Part shown: positions 28,295 through 36,291 of the stretch, one piece after another | How positions within the stretch are numbered: position 1 is the first letter of the stretch | How the letters are laid out: each line of letters opens with the position of its first letter | NCBI RefSeq assembly: GCF_015554145.1 | Contig: NZ_JADNHZ010000016.1 | Location: 1-61,900, forward strand | Origin: Collinsella aerofaciens | Lineage (GTDB): Bacteria; Actinomycetota; Coriobacteriia; Coriobacteriales; Coriobacteriaceae | Length of the DNA: 61,900 nt | Direction: 5' to 3' | The notes under the pieces: generated by a model | The model's input: only the letters and a program-made list of their open reading frames with translations | What the model was told of the DNA's origin: nothing | Databases searched by the model: none | Made by a program: the position numbers and the translations under genes

Positions 28295-29223
28295 CGAACA
28301 CCGCCGATCGCCTGCGGAAAGACATGCTCCATAACAAAGCGGCCGCCCTCGATACGGGCAAGCGCCTTGAGCCCGCCATCGAGCACCAGCGCAAACGGCG
28401 CCTTCGACGCATCGAAGCTCGCAAGCGCGCGCTCAATAGGAATACGACGTCCGCACAGCAGATCGTCGGCAAGATCACCCGGCAAGTCGACGCGCGTGGC
28501 GCCCAGTGCCGCAATGGGATCCAGGGCAAAGCCGGCAGCGGACTCGGCAGAAAGTTCCTCGACCGCATGACAGGCACCGATGGAAACAACACCGGAGGCC
28601 GTACGGCGCAATGCAGAAATATGCGCCGCGTTGTCGCAGGCACGACCCAGGTCGCGAGCGAGCGCACGGATATAGGTGCCCTTACTCACCGAAAACGCCA
28701 CGGTCCAAACGCACGCTTCGCCCTCGCCGCTCACGGCAATCAGGTTAGCGGAGTACACCTCGACCGGACGCGGGGGCAGCGACACGGCATTGCCCTCGCG
28801 CGCAGACTTATAGGCGCGCACGCCGTTGACCGAAATGGCCGAAAACGCCGGCGGCACCTGCATCTGAGGGCCCAGCATGGCGCACAGGCGCTCGCGGGCA
28901 TAGGCCGGATCGCGCAAGTCGGCGGCAATGGGCACTGTGCGGACGGCCTCGCCCTCCGCATCATCGGTATTGGTCTCGACGCCAAACGAAATGTCGGCGA
29001 CGTAGCTTTTGGTATCGAGCGTGAGCATGCCCAGCAGACGCGTTGCCTGGCCTACGCCCACCACCATGACACCCGATGCCATGGGGTCGAGCGTTCCGGC
29101 ATGACCGACGCGCCGCTCATGGAGGGCGCGTCGGCATTGCGAAACCACGTCGTGGGACGTGCAGCCCACCGGCTTATCGACGGCGAGCAGCATATTGAGT
29201 TGAGAAGGTGTACGACGAGCCAT
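28291..29223 (-). CDS. truB: tRNA pseudouridine(55) synthase TruB
   Basis: A 310-aa enzyme that makes pseudouridine 55 in the T loop of tRNAs. Motif I LLAVDKPVGCTSHDVV and motif II RVGHAGTLDPMASGVMVVGVG with the catalytic aspartate (about residue 46) are intact, as is SVSKGTYIRALARDLG. It lies 15 nt downstream of nrnA, and the stop overlaps the ribF start (ATGA). Confidence 0.95.
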   Translation of the reverse strand: MARRTPSQLNMLLAVDKPVGCTSHDVVSQCRRALHERRVGHAGTLDPMASGVMVVGVGQATRLLGMLTLDTKSYVADISFGVETNTDDAEGEAVRTVPIAADLRDPAYARERLCAMLGPQMQVPPAFSAISVNGVRAYKSAREGNAVSLPPRPVEVYSANLIAVSGEGEACVWTVAFSVSKGTYIRALARDLGRACDNAAHISALRRTASGVVSIGACHAVEELSAESAAGFALDPIAALGATRVDLPGDLADDLLCGRRIPIERALASFDASKAPFALVLDGGLKALARIEGGRFVMEHVFPQAIGGVR

Positions 29224-29238
29224 GTACCATCCAAAAAG

Positions 29239-30282
29239 TTAGAGCTCGACGGTCACCGAAGCGGGATCCTCCCCTACCAGCTCGGCCAGCATGGGAAGTG
29301 CCGCGGTGAGCGTCTCGGAAATCGTTCCGGCGTTGGTAAAGCCGGCGGCAGCGTGGTGCCCACCTCCGCCAAAGTTGGCCGCAATCTCGGAAACATCAAG
29401 ATCGCCCTTGGAGCGCAGGTTGCCGCGCACCTTAGTATCGCCCCCGATGCCCTTAAGGAACAGGCAGACCTCGACGCCCATCACCGAGCGCACCACATCG
29501 ACCAGGCCGTCGCACTCATCCGAGGTGACGCCGCATTCCTTGAGGTCACTCTCGTACGCGTAGCTATATGCCACGCGCCCGCGCGCGACCGTCTTGATGC
29601 GACCCATGACGATGGACTTGAGGTGCAAGAACTCGACACGCATGCTCTGATAGACCTCGAGCGCGACGCGCGCCGGATCGGCACCGTGCGCCACCAGACG
29701 CGAGGCGGCATGAAAGGCTGCGGCATCGGCATTCTGATACTGAAAACGACCGGTATCGGTGACCAGGCCGCACAGCAGGCAGGTGGCGATGCTATCGCTT
29801 GCGGTAATGCCGCAATCGGCCAAAAAGCGGTCGATAATCATGGCGCAAGCAGCGGCATTGACACACCTAAGGCTGACCTCGGCAAACTCCTCGCGTGCCG
29901 GATGATGGTCAAAGCACGCCACGTGGGCCGAACGACGCAGCACCTCGGCGGAATTATTGAGGCGCTCGACGACCGGCACGTCCACCGAGATGAACAGGTC
30001 CGGGTTGCCGGTGTAGGCAGATGCCGGCACCAGCAGATCGGAGCCCTCCATAAATCGGTAGATGCGCGGAACGGGATCATCGTCTGCCAGCAGCAGGGCG
30101 ATGTCCTTGTCGGGGAACACCTTCATAAGCGAAAGGCCCAGGCCCAACACGGAGCCCAGGGCATCGCCGTCGGGAGAGGTGTGACCCGAGATCGCAATGG
30201 AGGACGCATCCTCGATGAGCTCGAGGATGCGTCGTTTAATATCTGCAGACTCGCACGAGGCGAGGTCGGCGGAATTAGTCAT
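29239..30282 (-). CDS. nrnA: DHH-family oligoribonuclease/pAp phosphatase (NrnA)
   Basis: A 347-aa manganese phosphoesterase that degrades 2-5-nt RNA fragments and 3'-phosphoadenosine 5'-phosphate. Motifs: GHTSPDGDALGS, SVDVPV, CFDHHPAREEF (DHH) and GLVTDTGRFQY; the DHHA1 domain ends in FGGGGHHAAAGF. In organisms lacking Orn it also finishes degradation of pGpG from c-di-GMP (family knowledge), which is of interest given the PelD here. It overlaps the rbfA 3' end by 8 nt. Confidence 0.92.
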   Translation of the reverse strand: MTNSADLASCESADIKRRILELIEDASSIAISGHTSPDGDALGSVLGLGLSLMKVFPDKDIALLLADDDPVPRIYRFMEGSDLLVPASAYTGNPDLFISVDVPVVERLNNSAEVLRRSAHVACFDHHPAREEFAEVSLRCVNAAACAMIIDRFLADCGITASDSIATCLLCGLVTDTGRFQYQNADAAAFHAASRLVAHGADPARVALEVYQSMRVEFLHLKSIVMGRIKTVARGRVAYSYAYESDLKECGVTSDECDGLVDVVRSVMGVEVCLFLKGIGGDTKVRGNLRSKGDLDVSEIAANFGGGGHHAAAGFTNAGTISETLTAALPMLAELVGEDPASVTVEL

Positions 30283-30685
30283 CTAAAGCTGCCTCCTGGG
30301 CGGCATCCACAATTGGGTAGCCGTCCTCGTCCTTTTCGATCGCAAGCGTGGCCGGAACGTTCTCCAGCGCACGCGTGATGCGCTCGGCCTCATCGGTCGA
30401 GCGATCGATGCGAAAATCGAGCTCGGGCGTGACGCGCCAATCGAGCGAGCGAGCCAACAGACTGCGAATACGGCCCTTGGCGCTGGCGAGTGCCTCCATG
30501 ACCTCATCGTAGCGGCTCGCATCGCACGACACGTACACGCGCGCGAACGAACGGTCCACCGCGACCTCGACCGCAGTCAGGGTGACCAGGTCGAGACGCG
30601 GATCGGAAACCTCAAAGAGCAGGATATAACCAAGCTTCTCGCGAAGCTGCTCGCCCAAACGGCGGGTTGCCTGCGTTTGCTTCAT
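30275..30685 (-). CDS. rbfA: 30S ribosome-binding factor RbfA
   Basis: A 136-aa KH-fold protein required for late 30S maturation and 16S 5'-end processing. It opens with TRRLGEQLREKLGYILLFEVSDPRL, contains RVYVSCDASR and RSLLARSLDWRVTPELDFRID, and has an acidic tail. It lies 11 nt after infB, in the rimP-nusA-infB-rbfA-nrnA-truB-ribF series. Confidence 0.93.
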   Translation of the reverse strand: MKQTQATRRLGEQLREKLGYILLFEVSDPRLDLVTLTAVEVAVDRSFARVYVSCDASRYDEVMEALASAKGRIRSLLARSLDWRVTPELDFRIDRSTDEAERITRALENVPATLAIEKDEDGYPIVDAAQEAALDD

Positions 30686-30696
30686 AGCGCTACCCC

Positions 30697-33411
30697 CTAC
30701 TCGGTACGGGCAACCTGGTCGATGCGATAACCCTCGATCTGGTCGCCGGGCTTGATGTCCTGGAAGTTCTCCAGGCCAATGCCGCCCTCGGAACCGCTCT
30801 TGAGGCTCTTGGCCTCGTCCTTGTAGTGGCGCATCGAGGCAATCTTGCCGTTGAAGACCACAATGCCGTCACGCACCAGGCGCACGGAATCGGTCGCGGC
30901 GATCTCGCCCTCCTCGACGCGGACACCGGCGGCGATGCCGACTTTGGGCACCTTGAAGGTGTCCAGGACGGTCGCGGTACCCGTGGAGACCTCGACCTCG
31001 GTGGGCTTGAGCATGCCGATGCGGGCAGCGTCGAGCTCCTCGAGGCACTTGTAGATAACGTCGTAGCAACGGATCTCGACGCCCTCGCGCTCGGCGGCGG
31101 AGCGGGCCTTGCCGTCGGGACGCACGCCAAAGCCGATGATGATGGCGTTGGAGGCGTCGGCCAGGACGACGTCGGTCTCGTTGATGGCACCGACAGCGGA
31201 GTGGATCGTGTTGATGCGGACCTCGGACTGATCCATCTTGTCGAGCGAGTCCTGAAGGGCCTCGATGGAACCCTGGACGTCGGCCTTGATGATCAGGTTG
31301 AGCTCCTTGACCTCGGCGTCGGCGATGGTCTCGAAGAGGTTCTCGAGCGTGACGTGCTTCACGCGGCTCTGCTCCTCGATACGGGCCTTGAGCGAGCGCT
31401 CATCGGCCAAGGCGCGAGCCTCGCGCTCGTCCTCGAACACGCGGAACTCGTCACCGGCGTTGGGCACGGACTGCAGGCCCAAGATCTCGACGGCGTCGGA
31501 GGGACCGGCCTCGGTGACGGCGTTGCCCTTGGGATCGAGCATGGCGCGGACGCGGCCGTAGGTAAGGCCGGCGACCAGCGTATCGCCCACGTGCAGGGTA
31601 CCGCGGGTCACGAGAACCGTGGCAACCGAGCCGCGGCCCTTGTCGAGCTTGGCCTCGAGAACGTTGCCGGAGGCAAAGGTGTCCGGGTTGGCCTTGAGCT
31701 CGAGCACGTCGGCCTGGAGCAGCACGGTCTCGAGCAGGTCATCGATACCGATCTTCTGCTTGGCCGAGATATTGACGAACATGTTCTGTCCGCCCCACTC
31801 CTCGGGAATGATGCCGTACTCGGTGAGCTCCTGGCGCACGCGGTCGGGGTTGGCGCCCGGCTTATCGATCTTGTTGACGGCGACGACGATGGGTACGCCG
31901 GCGGCCTTGGCGTGGTTGATCGACTCGATGGTCTGAGGCATGACGCCGTCGTCGGCAGCCACGATCAGGATGACGATGTCGGTCACCTTGGCGCCGCGGG
32001 CACGCATAGCCGTAAAGGTCGCGTGACCAGGGGTATCGATGAAGGTGATCTTGCGGTCGTTGATCATGACCTGCGAAGCGCCGATGGCCTGGGTAATGCC
32101 GCCCGCCTCGCCGGCAGCGACACCGGTGTGACGGATGGCGTCGAGCAGGCTCGTCTTGCCGTGGTCGACGTGACCCATGACGGTGACGACCGGGGCGCGG
32201 GGCTTAAGGTCGGCGGGATCGTCGTAGAACGAGAAGGTGTTCTCCTCCTCGGGGGTGATGATCTTGATCTGACGGCCCAGGTCGTCGGCAACGAGCTCGA
32301 CGAGGTCGTCGGACATGGACTGCGTCATCGTGAGCGGCGTGCCCAGCAGGAACAGGCGCTTGATGATGTCGTTGGCCGGAACGTCGAGCGCCTCGGCGAG
32401 CTCCTGGACGGTAACGCCCTGGGAGACCTTGATGGCGTCGAGCTCCTCGGGGTTCACGCCCTGGGCCAGCGCCTCCTCAATCTTGCGCTCCTCCTGAGCC
32501 TTAGCAGCCTCGCGCTCGCGCTTCTCCTTGCGCTTCTTGCGGCGACCGGTGGACTCGCGAGAGGCCTCCTCGACGGCGGCGCGGGCCTCCTCGAGCACCT
32601 TCTCGCGGCTGTACTCCTCGGCCTCACGCGCCATGCGGCTGTAGTGGTCCTCATCGTTGCCGTGACCGCCCTTGCGCTTCTTGCCCTTGCCCTGCTTATC
32701 GGGGTTGGGGAAGTCCATGCCAGCAGCGACGTTGTTGCTGGCGTTGGTGCGATGGCTGTGCGGACGGCTCTCGGAGGCGTTACGCTCGGAGTTGTTGTCG
32801 GAGGCGTTGCGGTCGTTACGACGACCACCGCGACGGTCGTTGTTGCCGCCACGACGGTTGCCGCGCTCGGCGGCACGCTCGGCCTTGGCCTTCTCCTCGG
32901 CGTCCTTCTTCTCCTTGAGCACGGTCTCCTGTGCGGCGATCTGGTCAAGCAGCGAACGGAAGCGCGAACCGGAGTCGGAAGCGGGGACGGCGCGGCGCTG
33001 GGCCTCGCGGGCGGCCTCCTCCTTCTCGCGGGCAAGGCGCTCCTGCTCGGCCTTCTTCTTGGCCTCGGCCTCGGCGCGGGCGGCCTCCTCGGCAGCCTGG
33101 GCGGCGGCGAACTGGCGGCGCTCCTCCTCGCGTGCCTTCTCGGCGGCGATGCGCTCACGCTCGGCCTCGGCAGCGCGCGCTGCCTCCTCGGCGGCGGCTG
33201 CCTCCTCCTCGGCCTGCTTGGCGGCCTCGACTTCCTTGGCGCGGGCCTCGATCACCGAGGCGAGCTGCTTGCGGACCATGGCGACGTAAGCGTCCTCCAG
33301 AGCGGAGGAAGCGGACTTAGCGGGAATCTTCATTTCGGCGAGATGACCCATCAGTTCCTTGGAGGTCATGCCGAACTCTTTGGCCAGGGTGGACACACGG
33401 ACTTTTGCCAT
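30697..33411 (-). CDS. infB: Translation initiation factor IF-2
   Basis: A 904-aa GTPase that delivers fMet-tRNA to the 30S subunit and promotes subunit joining. An N-terminal IF2_N domain (VRVSTLAKEFGMTSKELMG) is followed by a long Ala/Glu/Lys/Arg helical region and an Asn/Arg/Gly-rich stretch (NRRGGNNDRRGGRRNDRN). G domain: GHVDHGKTSLLDAI at about 413, DTPGHATFTAMRARG, and NKIDKPGANPDR. Domains 2-4 follow. Length is typical of high-GC Gram-positives. Preceded by nusA with a 91-bp gap containing hairpins. Confidence 0.96.
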   Translation of the reverse strand: MAKVRVSTLAKEFGMTSKELMGHLAEMKIPAKSASSALEDAYVAMVRKQLASVIEARAKEVEAAKQAEEEAAAAEEAARAAEAERERIAAEKAREEERRQFAAAQAAEEAARAEAEAKKKAEQERLAREKEEAAREAQRRAVPASDSGSRFRSLLDQIAAQETVLKEKKDAEEKAKAERAAERGNRRGGNNDRRGGRRNDRNASDNNSERNASESRPHSHRTNASNNVAAGMDFPNPDKQGKGKKRKGGHGNDEDHYSRMAREAEEYSREKVLEEARAAVEEASRESTGRRKKRKEKREREAAKAQEERKIEEALAQGVNPEELDAIKVSQGVTVQELAEALDVPANDIIKRLFLLGTPLTMTQSMSDDLVELVADDLGRQIKIITPEEENTFSFYDDPADLKPRAPVVTVMGHVDHGKTSLLDAIRHTGVAAGEAGGITQAIGASQVMINDRKITFIDTPGHATFTAMRARGAKVTDIVILIVAADDGVMPQTIESINHAKAAGVPIVVAVNKIDKPGANPDRVRQELTEYGIIPEEWGGQNMFVNISAKQKIGIDDLLETVLLQADVLELKANPDTFASGNVLEAKLDKGRGSVATVLVTRGTLHVGDTLVAGLTYGRVRAMLDPKGNAVTEAGPSDAVEILGLQSVPNAGDEFRVFEDEREARALADERSLKARIEEQSRVKHVTLENLFETIADAEVKELNLIIKADVQGSIEALQDSLDKMDQSEVRINTIHSAVGAINETDVVLADASNAIIIGFGVRPDGKARSAAEREGVEIRCYDVIYKCLEELDAARIGMLKPTEVEVSTGTATVLDTFKVPKVGIAAGVRVEEGEIAATDSVRLVRDGIVVFNGKIASMRHYKDEAKSLKSGSEGGIGLENFQDIKPGDQIEGYRIDQVARTE

Positions 33412-33472
33412 ATGACTTCACCTACCCTTTCTGGCACCTTGGGTGCCTAGAGACTGAACGAGCGTGGGAGAT

Positions 33473-33493
33473 GCGCCGGGACCCGCCCGGCGC
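33473..33493. other. Intercistronic GC hairpin between nusA and infB
   Basis: A perfect 8-bp stem gcgccggg/cccggcgc with a 5-nt loop; a second small hairpin (ggcacc/ggtgcc) lies at about 33433-33447. No T-run follows, so an RNA-processing or stability role in the nusA-infB mRNA is more likely than termination. Confidence 0.4.
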
Positions 33494-33502
33494 GACCGCG
33501 CG

Positions 33503-34750
33503 CTAGATCAGGTCCTCCGCATCATCGAAGGCGTCGGTGTCGTGGACACCGCAGAAACGGGAGCCGGGACGGGCCTGGTTGCGGCACTGGATGCCGTCCT
33601 CGGACACGTACTCGCAGCGACGGACGTCGTCGTCCTCCTCGTCACCGATCAAGTCGGCGGCGGGCTCCTCGTGAACGGGGACGTTCTTGAGGATGTCGGC
33701 GGCAAGGGTCTCAGACTTGATGTCGATGTGCCAGCCGGTCAGACGGGCGGCGAGGCGGGCGTTCTGGCCCTCCTTGCCGATGGCGAGCGAAAGCTGGTCG
33801 TCGGGCACGATAACGCCGGCGTAGGCCTTCTCCTCGTCGATGAGGACGCGGGTGACCTTGGCGGGCGACAGGGCGTTGGCGACGTAGACGGCCGGATCGG
33901 CATCCCACAGGATGACGTCGACGCGCTCGCCGCGAAGCTCGCCTACGACGGCACGAACACGGCTGCCCTTGGGACCGACGCAGGCGCCCACGGGATCCAG
34001 GCGATCGTCGAGCGAGTGGACGGCGACCTTGGAGCGCTGGCCGGGCTCGCGGGCGATCGACTTGATCTGGACGGTGCCCTCATAGATCTCGGGCACCTCC
34101 TGCTCAAACAGACGACGCATGAGCTCGGGATGGGTGCGGGAGATGACGATCGGCGGACGGCTGTGCTCGCCGCGAACCGGCTGCAGGTTGGAGTTGGGGT
34201 CGCGGACGTCGATGATCACGGCCTTGATGTGCTGGTTGTGCAGATAGCGCTCGCCCATCGGACGCTCGTTGCGCTCGTTCTCGTAACGACGCTGGTCAAA
34301 ATGCGGCAGCTCGGCCTCGACGCCATCGCGGATCTTGACGATCGTGAAGTCGGGCGTGGACTGCAGCACGGTACCGCTGATGAGGTCACCGATACGGCCG
34401 GAGAACTCCTCGTAGATCTGCTCGCGGGCGGAGTTGCGCACGATGGCGTTGATCTCGGCCTTGGCGTGCTGGGCGGCGATGCGGCTCGTGTTCTTGGGGG
34501 TGACGTCGATCTCCTCGAACTCGGTGAAGTTGCCCTCCTCGTCCATGGAATCGTCGATCGGCTCCAGGCGGTAGACGTAGATCTTGCCGGTGGTGCGGTC
34601 GATGGTCACCTTGGCGCCCCACTCAAGATGCAGGATCTCGGCATAGCTCTTGGCGAGCGACTGCTCCAGGCGGTCGATCAGGTAGAGCTGGTCGATGTGC
34701 CTCTCCTGGCAAAGCTCCATCAGGGCGGACATCATGTCGGATGCTGCCAT
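33503..34750 (-). CDS. nusA: Transcription termination/antitermination factor NusA with Cys-rich tail
   Basis: A 415-aa RNA polymerase-binding factor controlling pausing, termination and antitermination. N-terminal domain 1-~125, S1 domain ([10 protein letters not shown] through [12 protein letters not shown]), KH1 ([22 protein letters not shown]) and KH2 ([21 protein letters not shown]). After residue ~365 there is an acidic stretch and a short C-x5-C-x9-C-x2-H arrangement ([11 protein letters not shown], then RFCGVHD) like a small zinc knuckle, not part of canonical NusA. The ATG at 34750 follows AAGGAAAC and lies 1 nt after the rimP stop; a longer frame is not supported. Confidence 0.95.
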   Translation of the reverse strand: MAASDMMSALMELCQERHIDQLYLIDRLEQSLAKSYAEILHLEWGAKVTIDRTTGKIYVYRLEPIDDSMDEEGNFTEFEEIDVTPKNTSRIAAQHAKAEINAIVRNSAREQIYEEFSGRIGDLISGTVLQSTPDFTIVKIRDGVEAELPHFDQRRYENERNERPMGERYLHNQHIKAVIIDVRDPNSNLQPVRGEHSRPPIVISRTHPELMRRLFEQEVPEIYEGTVQIKSIAREPGQRSKVAVHSLDDRLDPVGACVGPKGSRVRAVVGELRGERVDVILWDADPAVYVANALSPAKVTRVLIDEEKAYAGVIVPDDQLSLAIGKEGQNARLAARLTGWHIDIKSETLAADILKNVPVHEEPAADLIGDEEDDDVRRCEYVSEDGIQCRNQARPGSRFCGVHDTDAFDDAEDLI

Positions 34751-34751
34751 G

Positions 34752-35246
34752 TTAGTTTCCTTCCTTCGCGGGCTTGAAGTCATAGGTGGGCTTCAACTTG
34801 CACTTTTTAACATCAGAGAAATCGAGGGTGACGGACTCGCCGTCCTCGAGCTCGAGGGTCACGTTCGTCTCGGTCGCGGCGGCAATCTTGCCGGAGTACT
34901 TGCGACGGCCCTCGGTGGCGGTGGAGGTGAGCTCGCAGTCCTCGCCCACAAAGCGGGCAAAGTCGCGCGGACGGCGCAGCGGGCGCGCCATGCCCGGGCT
35001 CGACACCTCGAGCGTATAGCTCGAAGAAATGGGGTCGAGCTCCTCGATCACGTCGCCGACCCACTTGGTATTGGCCGTGACGTCGTTGAGCGACAGGCTC
35101 TGACCCTCGGCACCCTCGATACGCACACGCACGCAGGGGGCCTTGGTGGCGCCCACGAGCTCAACGTCGACAATATCGACATCGTGCTGGGGAGCGACGG
35201 CCTCGAGCGCGTCGATGATCGCCTGCTCGGTCTTGGTCTTGACCAT
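34752..35246 (-). CDS. rimP: Ribosome maturation factor RimP
   Basis: A 164-aa protein assisting 30S assembly, first gene of the rimP-nusA-infB-rbfA operon. Motifs: ALEAVAPQHDVDIVDVELVG, the central EELDPISSSYTLEVSSPGMARPL, and a C-terminal SH3-like domain (YSGKIAAATETNVTLEL). The ATG at 35246 is chosen for its GGAGGTG site; the very long upstream frame runs through non-coding leader. A terminator-like hairpin lies about 20 nt upstream of the ribosome site. Confidence 0.93.
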   Translation of the reverse strand: MVKTKTEQAIIDALEAVAPQHDVDIVDVELVGATKAPCVRVRIEGAEGQSLSLNDVTANTKWVGDVIEELDPISSSYTLEVSSPGMARPLRRPRDFARFVGEDCELTSTATEGRRKYSGKIAAATETNVTLELEDGESVTLDFSDVKKCKLKPTYDFKPAKEGN

Positions 35247-35266
35247 TGCGGCACCTCCATCCATAC

Positions 35267-35298
35267 AAAAAAGAAGCGGGGCCGAAACCCCACTTCTT
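35267..35298 (-). terminator. Leader terminator/attenuator in front of rimP
   Basis: As minus-strand RNA, an 11-bp stem (complete when one G-U pair is allowed) with a 6-nt loop is followed directly by UUUUUU (35267-35272). It sits between the operon promoter (35325-35353) and the rimP ribosome site. On the plus strand the same stem has a C-A mismatch and a poor T-run, so the minus orientation is the functional one. It should stop most transcripts unless antitermination occurs. Confidence 0.7.
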
Positions 35299-35324
35299 TC
35301 AATTACAACTTCATTTGCAAACAA

Positions 35325-35353
35325 ACTATACCAATACCTGCGAAAACGTGCAA
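35325..35353 (-). promoter_or_regulatory. Promoter of the rimP-nusA-infB operon
   Basis: Minus-strand TTGCAC (35348-35353), a 17-nt spacer and TATAGT (35325-35330). The predicted start near 35318 gives a leader of about 70 nt that contains the attenuator hairpin. Confidence 0.65.
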
Positions 35354-35614
35354 GCGTCAAAGAAATTCGCAGGTCAGCGCGCCCACAGCTTCTCCACAAG
35401 AATAGGACAATTAGACGAGGGCTCCTGTGCGGTGCTCCCCAAAAGCCCCAAAACGGGCCATGCGTCCCAGCGCAACGACCGAATCGGGCCCTATGGGCAT
35501 TCCATCCCCAGGCGCACATAGGCCAGACTAGAGCTGAGAGGCATTCTGTAACGAGAAAGCCTGCCGCACGCATTGACCGCACATCTTCCAGTATCTCTAC
35601 GGCAAGGAGACACC

Positions 35615-36187
35615 ATGGAACGCCTAGGCACCCTCTGCGCGACCGCGCTCGTCGTCACTGCCTGCTCGTTCGCTCTGATGGGCTGCAGCAACATCGACGG
35701 CAACACCGGACCATGCGAGCCGGATCTCGGCAGCTCCAAAGCAATCGAGAAAACGACACCTTCGGAGCGCTTCGACAAAATAGACGAAGATATAGTCGAC
35801 CCCCAGGGCTTAGGTCCCGACCCTCAAGAACAGTTCCCCATTGACCTTGAGGCAGACGAAAACGTCCATGTTACCTGCGTGGGCAAGGACACGGATGGCT
35901 ACGGCGACGCCGTATTAGTCTTTACGGTGACAAACAGCACCGATGTCGACATGATGTTTGGCGATGTCGATGCTTATGCCTACGTCAACGGTGTCGTCCG
36001 CGACGTGCGCATGCGCCAGCCTGTCGCCGCAGGCGAAGAAACGACCGCGATGCTCACCTTTGTAGGCACCTTCGACGATCCGGACTTTGACGTGAACAAC
36101 GACCTCAACGACATCTACCTCAACATCTGGATGTTCGAAGAGCAGACGGGCAACGTCTACTTTAGGGACCTGGTGCACATTCCGTAG
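35615..36187 (+). CDS. Small secreted lipoprotein, DUF4352-like layout
   Basis: A 190-aa protein with a lipoprotein signal peptide: hydrophobic residues 6-20 and lipobox LMGC with Cys24, giving a membrane-anchored mature form. An acidic linker (about 30-75) leads to a single beta-rich domain (VTCVGKDTDGYGDAVLVFTVTNSTD and later TTAMLTFVGTFDD) that resembles the immunoglobulin-like folds of small Gram-positive lipoproteins; the DUF4352 comparison is by pattern only. The ATG at 35615 follows AAGGAG. It stands alone between rimP and leuS. Function unknown. Confidence 0.75.
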   Translation: MERLGTLCATALVVTACSFALMGCSNIDGNTGPCEPDLGSSKAIEKTTPSERFDKIDEDIVDPQGLGPDPQEQFPIDLEADENVHVTCVGKDTDGYGDAVLVFTVTNSTDVDMMFGDVDAYAYVNGVVRDVRMRQPVAAGEETTAMLTFVGTFDDPDFDVNNDLNDIYLNIWMFEEQTGNVYFRDLVHIP

Positions 36188-36228
36188 AGGGTGACGCTCG
36201 GCACAAGCCAAGCGGGCCATACAACGCA

Positions 36229-36267
36229 AAACGAGGGACGACCCCATCGGATCGCCCCTCGTCTTTT
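36229..36267. terminator. Bidirectional terminator between lipoprotein gene and leuS
   Basis: Stem acgaggg-a/g-cga with one mismatch (a wobble on one strand) and a ~10-nt loop, bounded by AAAA on the left and CTTTT on the right, between converging genes. Confidence 0.7.
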
Positions 36268-36291
36268 ATGCGTCAGTTATGCTCGCAGTGC

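Larger units (their letters stand above)
35247..35614. other. Divergent intergenic region rimP / lipoprotein gene
   Basis: This 368-bp stretch holds the rimP promoter and attenuator at its left end. The right 250 bp show no convincing open frame; a TTGACC at about 35574 could be a -35 box for the lipoprotein gene but no good -10 follows at normal spacing. Confidence 0.5.

Noticed and set aside
30826-33450. Very long plus-strand open frame opposite infB
   Set aside because: It mirrors infB codon by codon in a GC-rich region, is full of Leu/Gly/Val runs, has no ribosome site and no family pattern. Similar antisense frames opposite ffh, smc, recG, ftsH, leuS and guaB were dropped for the same reason.
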